Source: HK-STAS-PATE-34 sp031973435
GTDB lineage: Bacteria; Patescibacteriota; Minisyncoccia; Phycocordibacterales; UBA9973
Assembly (NCBI GenBank): GCA_031973435.1
Contig: DALYDA010000018.1
Location: 1 to 14,849, forward strand
Direction: 5' to 3'
DNA: 14,849 nucleotides
Part shown: positions 1 to 5,946 of the stretch, one piece after another
Layout of the letters: every line of letters starts with the position of its first letter
Position numbering within the stretch: the first letter of the stretch is position 1
Translations under genes and position numbers: made by a program
The notes under the pieces: generated by a model
What the model was told of the DNA's origin: nothing
Databases searched by the model: none
The model's input: only the letters and a program-made list of their open reading frames with translations

Positions 1-125
1 TTCTCAGTTATTTTTGAACTTTCTGTATCTATTGCAGAACAGAAATCTCCTGCTGCAAATGTAGATATAGGTGATACGAGGATTGCTCCAAGGGCAAATG
101 ATGCCAACATTGTTTTATATTTCAT
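1..125 (-). CDS. Small exported protein, partial (3' end outside window)
   Basis: This minus-strand reading frame starts with ATG at 125-123 and runs off the left edge; only about 41 codons are visible. The N-terminus is a textbook signal peptide: two lysines within the first four residues, then the hydrophobic run MLASFALGAILVSPIS and a likely cleavage after TFAA. The mature start GDFCSAIDTESSKITE has one Cys. Its start overlaps the end of the membrane protein gene upstream by 11 bp, so it is the third gene of the sigma-factor operon. By position it may be a target, or the sensed partner, of that regulatory unit. I do not recognise the family. Confidence 0.6.
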   Translation of the reverse strand, partial: MKYKTMLASFALGAILVSPISTFAAGDFCSAIDTESSKITE

Positions 126-657
126 AAGATATTTTTGATAGTTCGGTTAAGTCAGTGTTTGCACTTGCTACTATGTCCATACTGGTCGTATCTTCTTCCG
201 GGAGATAGTCTGCATATGCGATAAGCTCATTTGTGATAAATGTAATATCGTTTGTATCTAGATTCCCACTTCTTGAAAAGTTGATGTCACTTCTTAATGA
301 ATATGAACTATCAGCTAGTCTTGTGAGATCCTTGTTTGTTGTAGCAACTCCACTTGTTACAAATACTATGAACATAGTGGCTACTCCAACACTCGATATC
401 ATCCATGGTGAGCGAACTGCTCTTCCGAAACCTGTTTTATTTAATAAGTTTGTAAATTCTGAGATAGTGCCTCTTGCTCCATCTCTACTTTCATAACGCG
501 AAAACTCTGCTTCTGTGACAGATGGCATTTTCGAAAGTAGTGCACGTAGTGCGTCCTTACTTGCATGCGGGATATTCTCTTTTGCTACAGAGAAAAATAC
601 TTCAACCTCTTTTGGTATCGTGTCTTCGTATTGGTTTTTTGAATTATTTTTCTTCAT
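115..657 (-). CDS. One-pass membrane protein, probable anti-sigma factor
   Basis: This 180-aa protein has an N-terminal cytoplasmic part of about 83 residues, one transmembrane segment at roughly residues 85-105 (PWMISSVGVATMFIVFVTSG) and a C-terminal outside part of about 75 residues. Its ATG lies inside the last codons of the ECF sigma gene, a 14-bp overlap, so the two are translationally coupled. A one-pass protein with its N-terminus inside, directly downstream of an ECF sigma gene, is the usual layout of an anti-sigma factor; that role is inferred from topology and position. I see no HxxxCxxC zinc anti-sigma motif, so if it is an anti-sigma factor it belongs to a non-zinc type. No other family is recognisable. 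Confidence 0.65.
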   Translation of the reverse strand: MKKNNSKNQYEDTIPKEVEVFFSVAKENIPHASKDALRALLSKMPSVTEAEFSRYESRDGARGTISEFTNLLNKTGFGRAVRSPWMISSVGVATMFIVFVTSGVATTNKDLTRLADSSYSLRSDINFSRSGNLDTNDITFITNELIAYADYLPEEDTTSMDIVASANTDLTELSKISYEI

Positions 658-1201
658 AGTGTTTGTTTGTGTTTATAATTTTTCTTATTTTTTCTATTGC
701 TCTTTGTTTTTGTTTTCTGATTGTTGCTTCATTCTTGCAAAGTATCTCTGCGATCTCTTTTCCTGAGTAACCTTGCATTTCAGAGAGCATCAATATTTCA
801 CGGTCATCGTCTGGAAGGGAAGAAAGTATTTTTTCTACATACCTCTTCCTTTCAGATTCTTCCATGTCTACTTCTTCTCCATGGTCATACATAAGTAGGA
901 GTTCGTCGTTTGCGACGGGCTCGTTCTTTTTGCGCCTAGCGCGGTCGATTATTGTGTTACGAGCTACTGTAAAGAAGTACGAAAGTGGGTGCTTGTCTGT
1001 GACGTAAAAACGGTCTATAGACTGGAATACCTTTAGAAACACGGTCTGGGCTATATCCTCAGCATCCTTCTTGTCTCTTACTCTGATATACGAATACCGA
1101 AATACGGGGTCATACAGAGTCTTGTATACGTCCTCAAAGGCCATTTGGTCACCCTGCTGTGCCTTCCTTAGGAGCTCGCGAAGTTCTTGTATATTTATCA
1201 T
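644..1201 (-). CDS. ECF-type RNA polymerase sigma factor
   Basis: This 185-aa protein has the two-domain build of an extracytoplasmic-function sigma factor. Region 2 covers about residues 20-92, with the core-binding stretch DKKDAEDIAQTVFLKVFQSI followed by the -10 recognition helix YFFTVARNTIIDRARRKK. An acidic linker at about 96-118 follows. Region 4 lies at about 121-175: it has the start LPDDDREILMLSEMQGYSGK, then the helix-turn-helix KEIAEILCKNEATIRKQKQR, which would read the -35 element. Length is normal for the class. It heads an operon with a membrane protein and an exported protein, so its activity is probably released by an envelope signal. No Shine-Dalgarno site precedes the ATG; a strong hairpin lies just upstream instead. 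Confidence 0.92.
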   Translation of the reverse strand: MINIQELRELLRKAQQGDQMAFEDVYKTLYDPVFRYSYIRVRDKKDAEDIAQTVFLKVFQSIDRFYVTDKHPLSYFFTVARNTIIDRARRKKNEPVANDELLLMYDHGEEVDMEESERKRYVEKILSSLPDDDREILMLSEMQGYSGKEIAEILCKNEATIRKQKQRAIEKIRKIINTNKHYEEK

Positions 1202-1206
1202 GTGAA

Positions 1207-1235
1207 ATGTGGCGCTCCCTAGTAGGGCGCCACAT
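1207..1235 (-). promoter_or_regulatory. Hairpin in the 5' leader of the sigma-factor gene
   Basis: A perfect 9-bp inverted repeat (arms ATGTGGCGC at 1207-1215 and GCGCCACAT at 1227-1235, 11-nt spacer) ends 5 nt before the sigma gene start at 1201. Given the candidate -10 at 1244-1239, the transcript would begin at about 1232, so the hairpin would make up most of a 30-nt leader. It could protect the 5' end, limit ribosome entry, or be a dyad bound by a regulator as DNA. The repeat is seen directly; its role is inferred. Confidence 0.5.
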
Positions 1236-1238
1236 AAT

Positions 1239-1268
1239 AGTATAACGGAAAGGAAGCATTTTTGTGAC
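1239..1268 (-). promoter_or_regulatory. Possible promoter of the sigma/anti-sigma operon
   Basis: On the minus strand, TATACT (1244-1239) is a good -10 match, with GTCACA (1268-1263) 18 bp upstream as a weak -35. The -10 places transcription start just inside the leader hairpin. An ECF sigma often controls its own operon, so a different -35/-10 pair read by the sigma itself is also possible. Confidence 0.3.
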
Positions 1269-1280
1269 TATGTTATTTTC

Positions 1281-1309
1281 TTGTCTTTTTTTCATTTTTC
1301 TGGCAATAT
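1281..1309 (+). promoter_or_regulatory. Possible promoter of tRNA-Ser
   Basis: TTGTCT (1281-1286), a 17-bp spacer and CAATAT (1304-1309) lie so that transcription would begin a few bases before the tRNA at 1321. Each hexamer matches the sigma-70 consensus at 4 of 6 positions. Confidence 0.3.
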
Positions 1310-1320
1310 GTGGGAGTTAC

Positions 1321-1410
1321 GGAGGAGTGCCAGAGTGGTCTAATGGAACAGTCTTGAAAACTGTCGTCTTCGAAAGGGGACCGTGAGTTCGAATCTCACC
1401 TCCTCCGCCA
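1321..1410 (+). tRNA. tRNA-Ser(UGA)
   Basis: A full class II tRNA with CCA encoded. The acceptor arms GGAGGAG (1321-1327) and CTCCTCC (1400-1406) pair fully, followed by discriminator G and CCA. The anticodon stem ACAGT/ACTGT encloses loop CTTGAAA with anticodon TGA at 1355-1357. A long variable arm lies at about 1365-1382, and the T arm is GTGAG-TTCGAAT-CTCAC (1383-1399). It reads UCA and other UCN codons. It is the only tRNA of the four here with an encoded CCA. The gene directly behind it has lost its 5' half, which points to recombination at the tRNA 3' end. Confidence 0.97.
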
Positions 1411-1414
1411 TTAG

Positions 1415-1437
1415 CAGATAGCACGACATGCTATCTG
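1415..1437 (+). repeat. Perfect inverted repeat behind tRNA-Ser
   Basis: CAGATAGCA (1415-1423), spacer CGACA and TGCTATCTG (1429-1437) form a perfect 9-bp stem 5 nt after the tRNA. The DNA after it is A-rich (TCAAAGAAAACAAAA), without the T tract of an intrinsic terminator. It may still help end the tRNA transcript, or it may mark the edge of an inserted segment, since the truncated peptidase frame begins here. Confidence 0.55.
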
Positions 1438-1846
1438 TCAAAGAAAACAAAAAGTATGGGACAGGAAATTGGAAAAGTTGCGTTTGGAACATTCCGATTG
1501 GTCAGAAGAAAAACTTTTGGAAGAAGTGCCAAAATATGCGGCACGACCGACAAAAGGTGCACCGCATAATACTGGCGGCTCTGTTGATGTAATTGTTCTT
1601 GATCAAAATGGAAACGAACTCGATATGGGTTCTCCGTTTGGCGGTGTTGGAAAACCAGCACATACTCGATTTGAAGAATTGACGGAAGCACAAAAGCAAA
1701 ATCGGCAACTTCTGTATTGGACAATGACTAATGCCGGCTTTATCAACACGAACCCTTTTGAATGGTGGCATTATGCGTATGGTGACAGAGCATATGCTTC
1801 CTACAAAGGAGAAGAATTTGCAATTTATGATGGAATTGAGGAGTAA
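1415..1846 (+). pseudogene. 5'-truncated D-Ala-D-Ala dipeptidase (VanX/M15D-like)
   Basis: The frame is open from 1415, just behind tRNA-Ser, with no ATG; the first usable start is TTG at 1469 (125 aa). What remains is the catalytic half of a peptidase of the VanX D-Ala-D-Ala dipeptidase type. The zinc motif is PHNTGGSVDV (H33 and D40 counted from TTG). It is followed by the family signature ELDMGSPFGG and by FEWWHY, with the catalytic Glu (E98) and third zinc ligand (H101). The metal and catalytic residues all survive, but about the first 80-100 residues of the family, including the conserved substrate-binding Arg, are missing. Residues coded before the TTG (QKVWDRKLEK) still fit the family, so the break lies at or before 1415. 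Such enzymes split D-Ala-D-Ala for cell-wall recycling or glycopeptide resistance. Probably a pseudogene; expression of a short active form is less likely. Confidence 0.7.
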
Positions 1847-1850
1847 AACA

Positions 1851-1876
1851 AAGTAGCGAGCAATCGCTACTTTTTT
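1851..1876 (+). terminator. Intrinsic terminator behind the dipeptidase remnant
   Basis: The arms AAGTAGCGA (1851-1859) and TCGCTACTT (1864-1872) pair perfectly around a GCAA loop of the stable GNRA type, followed by a T tract ending at 1876. The stem begins 5 nt after the stop codon of the dipeptidase remnant. Confidence 0.85.
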
Positions 1877-1880
1877 CTGT

Positions 1881-1886
1881 TATATT
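1881..1886 (+). promoter_or_regulatory. -10 element, apparently leaderless start
   Basis: TATATT sits 6 nt before the ATG at 1893, so transcription would begin at or next to the start codon. No convincing -35 is visible because the upstream DNA is the terminator stem. There is no Shine-Dalgarno site. Confidence 0.3.
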
Positions 1887-1892
1887 AAGATT

Positions 1893-2810
1893 ATGTTTCC
1901 TGAAAACAAAGAACGAAGCAAAAAGCTTTTTCAGATTCTCGCTGAAAACGGTTTTACTAAAAATGAAATTGGTGTAGCTATCATTGATTTAACTGAATCA
2001 GCTCCTACAATTTTTGGCTATAACATGGATCATTTTATTTATCCTGCCTCGGTGTACAAAATTTTTATCGGGGCAGAAATTTTACGCCGAATAGAAATCG
2101 GTGATTTCTCTCTTGACCAAATTGTAGAAATAAAATCGCCAAATGATGTAGACAAAGACGCGAACATTTTTCCGGGAGATACGAGAAAACTGCTCGACGC
2201 TGGCGATAAAGTCACGATTGATTATTTGCTTGATCTGATGCTCACACGAAGTGACAATACTGCCTCAAATACCCTGCTCGATATTGCGGGGCGTGAAAAC
2301 ATAACTCAAAATATAATCCATAAATATAACTGGAATGGAAGCGAGGTGACAAGAAAGTTTTTGGATAGGATCAAAGAGGACAAGTCGTATCAATTTTCAT
2401 CGACCACACTTTCTTGTGCTCGCCACCTTGCCGAATTTTTCTATCTCGTCGAAAAGGAAAAATTGATATCCTCTTTTGTTTCAAAAAAACTAAAAGAATA
2501 CATGCTTCGCTTCAACAAGCATGGCAAAAAGGGACTATGGTTGGAAAATATTTACCAAGCCTACTATTGCAAAGGGGGCTGGCTTGAAACCAATCTTTAC
2601 AAACACGGTTTTCTTTCTCTATGCAAGGCAATATTCAAGAAAGGGTGGGCAATTATTCGCTGGAGTAATGATGTCGGCATAGTTACAGGAAAAAATTCAA
2701 ATTATGTAATTGCTTTACTCACTGTGAACAAATCAATTTTGCCTTCAAATTATTTCCCAATACAAAAACTCGGAAAAGTTGTTTATGATTTTATGGAAAA
2801 TAAGAGTTAG
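1893..2810 (+). CDS. Class A beta-lactamase-like serine hydrolase without signal peptide
   Basis: This 305-aa protein has the serine beta-lactamase/penicillin-binding fold. The nucleophile motif SVYK (S53, K56) lies in PASVYKIFIG, the SDN motif is at 120-122 (MLTRSDNTASNTLLD), and KGG (227-229, in YCKGGWLETN) takes the place of the K-[ST]-G box. The end VTGKNSNYVIALLTVN matches the last strands of the fold. Two things are odd. No ExxLN omega-loop motif with the deacylating Glu166 is visible between SDN and the KGG box, so real beta-lactam hydrolysis is doubtful. The N-terminus (MFPENKERSKKLF) has no signal peptide, so the protein would stay inside unless the start is wrong. A D-Ala-D-Ala peptidase, esterase or non-hydrolysing binding protein is as likely as a lactamase. 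It lies beside a dipeptidase remnant in a probable insertion scar. Confidence 0.8.
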   Translation: MFPENKERSKKLFQILAENGFTKNEIGVAIIDLTESAPTIFGYNMDHFIYPASVYKIFIGAEILRRIEIGDFSLDQIVEIKSPNDVDKDANIFPGDTRKLLDAGDKVTIDYLLDLMLTRSDNTASNTLLDIAGRENITQNIIHKYNWNGSEVTRKFLDRIKEDKSYQFSSTTLSCARHLAEFFYLVEKEKLISSFVSKKLKEYMLRFNKHGKKGLWLENIYQAYYCKGGWLETNLYKHGFLSLCKAIFKKGWAIIRWSNDVGIVTGKNSNYVIALLTVNKSILPSNYFPIQKLGKVVYDFMENKS

Positions 2811-2827
2811 TTTTTTAATAAATAAAT

Positions 2828-3043
2828 CTAATCTACATCCACATAATCCCTGTAGTAGAGAGTGTCGTCATCGCCCCCACCACCAAGAAACGCCATGATC
2901 CATGTCGATTCGTTCGCGTGGTGATCAAGTGTTGAATTCACCAACAACGAAAACGCATCCGCAAGGTCGTCATGCTTTTCAACCCCGAAGCCGACGAGTT
3001 CTCGGATAAGATCCATTTTTGCTGAAATAGTTACAAAAGACTG
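2828..3043 (-). pseudogene. Remnant resembling a phage terminase large subunit C-terminus
   Basis: The minus-strand frame is open from 3043 (after a TGA at 3046-3044) and has an ATG at 3016, giving 62 aa. The stretch LVGFGVEKHDDLADAFSLLV closely resembles the end of the terminase large-subunit nuclease domain, where HDDxxDA holds a metal-binding Asp. The rest of that protein, normally over 400 residues, is absent upstream, so this is a 5'-deleted relic rather than a working gene. The last 20 residues (rich in Gly and Asp) match nothing I know. It suggests a decayed prophage or phage-like element between tRNA-Ser and the next intact gene. The match is by motif memory only. Confidence 0.5.
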
Positions 3044-3079
3044 TCACGAAAGAACTGCAAGTACTGTCACTTTTGTCAC
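3040..3079 (+). repeat. Three TGTCAC repeats
   Basis: ACTGTCAC occurs at 3040-3047 and 3063-3070, and TTGTCAC at 3073-3079. They lie just upstream of the candidate promoter at 3102-3130 and could be binding sites for a regulator, but a chance cluster is possible. Confidence 0.25.
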
Positions 3080-3101
3080 TTTTTGGTGCGCTCGAGACGC
3101 G

Positions 3102-3130
3102 TCGACTTTAAATCTGAAAAATGCTAAAAT
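3102..3130 (+). promoter_or_regulatory. Possible promoter with extended -10
   Basis: TCGACT (3102-3107), a 17-bp spacer and TAAAAT (3125-3130), the latter preceded by TGC as in an extended -10 box. It would give a leader of about 145 nt before the gene at 3283. That leader holds two copies of TTGTCGGG followed by CTAACA (3144-3165 and 3212-3239) and no open reading frame of note. A second TAAAAT at 3269-3274 could instead give a leaderless start at 3283. Confidence 0.35.
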
Positions 3131-3282
3131 GACCTTACAGGGCTTGTCGGGGTTTAGTTCTAACACGACGCTCTCCGCAAAGTAAAATTATCTCTATTGT
3201 TGAACGTATGTTTGTCGGGTATCTTGGCAATGCCTAACATGTATTCTTTATTTAACTTAAAAGAAAGGTAAAATCAGAAGAT

Positions 3283-3810
3283 ATGTCAGAGAATCAATCT
3301 AACTTCGTGTGTTTAATCACAGGCCCAATGGGGGCTGGTAAATCTTCGGTATCAAACACATTGGCTAAACGATTTGAACGAAGTGCAGTTATAGAAGTAG
3401 ATAAACTTCGTGAAATGATAAAGGGAGGATTTGTAAGACCTTCGCCTCATACTGACGAGGTAGATTTACAGCTTTCCCTTAGTGCCAAGAATGCGTGTGA
3501 TATGGCCAATAATTTCTTGGAAAAAGGTTTCAATGTTTTTATTGACGGTATCGTAGGCAGAAAGTTATTGGAGCAGTATTCAAACTTCTTTAAAGATAAA
3601 AATTTCAAAGCATTTCTACTTTTACCATCACAAGAAGCCCTATTGGCACGCTTTGATGACAGAGGAGACTATGTAGAACTCCGCGAAAGAGCTACCGAGC
3701 TTCATAAAATATTTTCCGAGAAACGAGATCAACTTAACTTGCAAACTATAGATTCTAGTGACCAGTCTTTAGAGGAAACCGTAGAACAGATTTATAAAGA
3801 AGTTATATAA
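3283..3810 (+). CDS. P-loop kinase-like NTPase (AAA_33 / zeta-toxin-like group)
   Basis: This 175-aa protein has the plan of a small P-loop phosphotransferase. The Walker A loop GPMGAGKS is at residues 14-21. A DKLRE motif (from D40), where such kinases hold substrate or base, comes next. NVFIDG with D88 is Walker B-like. A lid-like arginine stretch (RFDDRGDYVELRERATELHK, about 124-143) follows. It would use ATP to phosphorylate a small molecule, a sugar or another substrate that I cannot name. The family includes gluconate kinase-like, chloramphenicol phosphotransferase-like and zeta-toxin-like enzymes. No antitoxin-like gene is adjacent. The next gene codes for a nucleotidyltransferase-like protein, so a kinase plus nucleotidyltransferase pair is possible, but the 78-bp gap leaves this open. 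Confidence 0.75.
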   Translation: MSENQSNFVCLITGPMGAGKSSVSNTLAKRFERSAVIEVDKLREMIKGGFVRPSPHTDEVDLQLSLSAKNACDMANNFLEKGFNVFIDGIVGRKLLEQYSNFFKDKNFKAFLLLPSQEALLARFDDRGDYVELRERATELHKIFSEKRDQLNLQTIDSSDQSLEETVEQIYKEVI

Positions 3811-3888
3811 CCCAGAAGATGAATTCCACTTTGAGTATTAATCCAGTTTAGAGTTCTAAACGAATCTAACCCCTCCCGTCAAAATAAA

Positions 3889-4620
3889 ATGCAAAAGGTA
3901 AATCAAGCAATAATTTTAGCTGGAGGACTAGGTACCAGACTTAGTCCGAGCAACAATCCAAAAAAGTGTAAATCTCTTATTCTCCACAACGAGAAATCCA
4001 TGATCCAGTATCTACTGGACAATCTTTTCGCATCGGGCTTCGAAAAAATTATTGTTGCTACTTGGGAACACGCATTTGATGATATATCTCAAATAGTGGA
4101 GAGACTTGAATATAAAGATAAAGTTTCTGTTGTTGTTGAGGACGGAGGAAGTCTCGGGTTCAGAGGTGTAATACTAAACTTGTTGGAGCAACTAGACGAA
4201 AGGTTTCTGTTTATTTGCGGACACCACCCACAGACAATCTCACATCTGAAAAAAATGAAAGATTATTCTCTCGACTTCGACATAGTGTGCAGTGGATACA
4301 GAAAGAGTCGCTATTCGTTCGGTTTGGAAGGGGATGATTTTGATCAGATTGTCTTCTCTTCCTCCCAAATAAAAAAAATTCCTCCAAACACTGTGCCCGA
4401 CGAAGAAGACCCTCTTTTCATCAGAAACCCATATATAATCTCACGCGAATTTATCCAAAATACAGATTTTGAGAAAGAAGATTATTTTGTCTCATATATA
4501 GAAAAGTTTTCAAAACTAAACAATAAAAAAATAAGTGTTGTTGAATCAGACACTCCTCCAGAATTTGATTATGATTTTGAACTTGAGGATACTCGTTTTT
4601 TTCTCGATAGTATGCTCTAA
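3889..4620 (+). CDS. Sugar nucleotidyltransferase-like protein (GT-A fold)
   Basis: This 243-aa protein opens with the nucleotide-binding signature AIILAGGLGTRLSPSN (GGxGTRL at residues 12-18), then PKKCKSLI, in the place of the conserved PK-x-L motif of NTP_transferase enzymes. Such enzymes join a sugar phosphate to an NTP to make NDP-sugars for surface glycans. The usual metal-binding Asp (as in NGD) is not visible where expected; the strand reads FLFICGHHPQ (about 106-115), with His in its place. Activity is therefore uncertain, or the substrate is unusual. The C-terminal half (FIRNPYIISREF; DTPPEFDYDFELED) resembles the later part of the fold only loosely. It lies 7 nt before ruvX and probably shares its transcript. 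Confidence 0.75.
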   Translation: MQKVNQAIILAGGLGTRLSPSNNPKKCKSLILHNEKSMIQYLLDNLFASGFEKIIVATWEHAFDDISQIVERLEYKDKVSVVVEDGGSLGFRGVILNLLEQLDERFLFICGHHPQTISHLKKMKDYSLDFDIVCSGYRKSRYSFGLEGDDFDQIVFSSSQIKKIPPNTVPDEEDPLFIRNPYIISREFIQNTDFEKEDYFVSYIEKFSKLNNKKISVVESDTPPEFDYDFELEDTRFFLDSML

Positions 4621-4627
4621 TCTACCT

Positions 4628-5050
4628 ATGAAATATCTAGGTATCGACTACGGTACAAAAAGAATAGGGTTGGCGACATCTAGCGAGGATGCTGTTTTCG
4701 CTTTCCCGTACAGTGTTATTCCAAATGACAAAAAGACAATAGAGGAACTGAAAAATATCATAGAAAAAGAAAAAATAGAGGGTATAGTTTTGGGTTTGTC
4801 TTTGGATCAAAATGGAAAAGAAAATCCGATTTGTGAAAAAATAAAAAAATTAGGAACTGATCTTGGTGAAGTTACCAATCTTCCTATACAATACGAGCGT
4901 GAGACATGGACATCTGTGGAAGCGGTTCGCAGTCCAAATCAGAAAAGTTCACGCGATGCTAGAAAGACAAAAAAGGAAATAGTCTCAAACATAGATGCTC
5001 GGGCAGCCCAGATCATACTTGCCAGATTTTTAGAAAGAAATAACAAATAA
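4628..5050 (+). CDS. ruvX: Holliday-junction resolvase-like / pre-16S rRNA nuclease RuvX (YqgF)
   Basis: This is a 139-aa YqgF-family protein with an RNase H-like fold, normal family length. The first motif is GIDYGTKRIGLA with catalytic D7. The second is IVLGLSLDQNGKEN, the counterpart of VxGLPxxxDG. The third is YERETWTSVEA; the usual DER-x-T starts with Tyr here, but Glu and Arg remain. The last is NIDARAAQIILARFLE with D123. In other bacteria the protein trims 16S rRNA ends and has been linked to recombination. I chose the ATG at 4628 because it gives the family's exact N-terminus; a longer frame from 4535 only overlaps the preceding gene. Without a Shine-Dalgarno site, coupling to the upstream gene is likely. 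Confidence 0.88.
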   Translation: MKYLGIDYGTKRIGLATSSEDAVFAFPYSVIPNDKKTIEELKNIIEKEKIEGIVLGLSLDQNGKENPICEKIKKLGTDLGEVTNLPIQYERETWTSVEAVRSPNQKSSRDARKTKKEIVSNIDARAAQIILARFLERNNK

Positions 5051-5054
5051 TTTT

Positions 5055-5519
5055 ATGGAAGGAAAAGAAAACCTACAATTAAAAATTGAAACTATGCCCC
5101 TGGAAGATTTGATGAGAATCATTTATCGTGGTGAATCAGTGCCCCAGGATTCACGTTTTTTACCAAAAAAAGAGGGAGGAGTTTTTCACTATTTTGATCT
5201 CCCAGAAATTTTAGGTACGAATAGAAAGGAGTATGTATATTTTTCTGTTTTAAAAGTAGGAGATATTATAGTTGGTATAGCAGAGATCGAGAAAGATCCA
5301 TACAAAGAAAACAATTTTTGGATAAAACAAATATCTGTAGATCCGCTCTATCAGGGCAAAGGATATGCATCGCGCCTTATAGAAGAAATTTTTAATTTTG
5401 CAAAAACTAAAGAAGCGTCTCTCCAGTCATCGATTTACAGTGAAGAAGGAAAAGAAAAGCTTGAAAAAGTAATTCAAGGTTTCTCCGAAAAAACTGGCGT
5501 ACCACTTATTAAAGAATAA
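5055..5519 (+). CDS. GNAT-family N-acetyltransferase
   Basis: This 154-aa protein carries the acetyl-CoA binding core of the GNAT fold: strand IKQISVDPLY followed by the pyrophosphate loop QGKGYA (Q100-A105) and helix SRLIEEIFNFAK. The preceding strands (YFSVLKVGDIIVGIAEIEKD, about 62-81) fit the family. It transfers an acetyl group to an amine; the substrate (protein N-terminus, ribosomal protein or small molecule) cannot be read from the sequence. It begins 4 nt after ruvX and ends 7 nt before the tRNA-binding gene, so it is in the same operon. The start context is AATTTTATG, without a Shine-Dalgarno site. The last 35 residues are charged and unrecognised. Confidence 0.82.
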   Translation: MEGKENLQLKIETMPLEDLMRIIYRGESVPQDSRFLPKKEGGVFHYFDLPEILGTNRKEYVYFSVLKVGDIIVGIAEIEKDPYKENNFWIKQISVDPLYQGKGYASRLIEEIFNFAKTKEASLQSSIYSEEGKEKLEKVIQGFSEKTGVPLIKE

Positions 5520-5526
5520 AAATTTT

Positions 5527-5946
5527 ATGCAAAACGAAGAAATAAAAAAAGAAGAAGTTCAGGCAGAACCTTTAGTGCAAGAAGAAATAAAGTATATATC
5601 TATAGATGATGTAAAAAAGCTCGATGTGCGAGTAGGGAAGATTGTCTCTGTGGAAATAGTCGAAGGAGCTGACAAGCTCTACAAGTTCATGGTGGATGTG
5701 GGCCTAAAACCATCAGCGGATGGTTCGGCCGAGGAGAAGGATATCCGCCAGATACTTTCTGCAATCCGAGAATATTTTCCAGAAGGAGAATCTCTTGTCG
5801 GTAGATCGCTACTGTTTGTTGTAAATCTAGAACCGAGAAAACTTCGCGGTTTCGAATCGCAAGGCATGCTCCTTGCTGTTGGAGATGATCGTCCAATATT
5901 TCTAGTGCCAGACGAAGAAGTGTTACCAGGATCAAAAATGAGATAA
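5527..5946 (+). CDS. tRNA-binding OB-fold protein (EMAP-II / MetRS C-terminal type)
   Basis: This 139-aa protein is an acidic N-terminal tail of about 22 residues followed by one tRNA-binding OB-fold domain (about 23-139). Signatures are DVKKLDVRVGKIVSVEIVEG, ADKLYKFMVDVG, and LEPRKLRGFESQGMLLA. This domain occurs at the C-terminus of some methionyl-tRNA synthetases, in PheRS beta and as stand-alone proteins (Trbp111, CsaA). Here it is free-standing, so it may be a dimeric tRNA-binding helper of a MetRS that lacks the domain; that is inference. It is the last gene of the ruvX operon, and the terminator stem overlaps its stop codon. Confidence 0.88.
   Translation: MQNEEIKKEEVQAEPLVQEEIKYISIDDVKKLDVRVGKIVSVEIVEGADKLYKFMVDVGLKPSADGSAEEKDIRQILSAIREYFPEGESLVGRSLLFVVNLEPRKLRGFESQGMLLAVGDDRPIFLVPDEEVLPGSKMR

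Noticed and set aside
3091..3106. Three six-base palindromes in a row (CTCGAG, ACGCGT, GTCGAC) like a cloning polylinker
   Set aside because: No vector sequence lies on either side and the right part fits a -35 box; chance is enough, although a read check would be easy.
3157..3205. Possible integron attC site: TTCTAAC and GTTGAAC boxes 34 nt apart
   Set aside because: The first box does not fit RYYYAAC fully, no paired L boxes are present, the span is short for attC and no integrase is in the window.
1321..3282. Search for a direct repeat of the tRNA-Ser 3' end (attachment site)
   Set aside because: I found no second copy of the T-arm/acceptor sequence within the window; the element boundary cannot be proven here.
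3848..3864. GTTTAGAGTTCTAAAC dyad between the kinase and nucleotidyltransferase genes, similar to GTTTAGTTCTAAC at 3152-3164
   Set aside because: Short, AT-rich and without a T tract; flanking repeats of this size are expected by chance.
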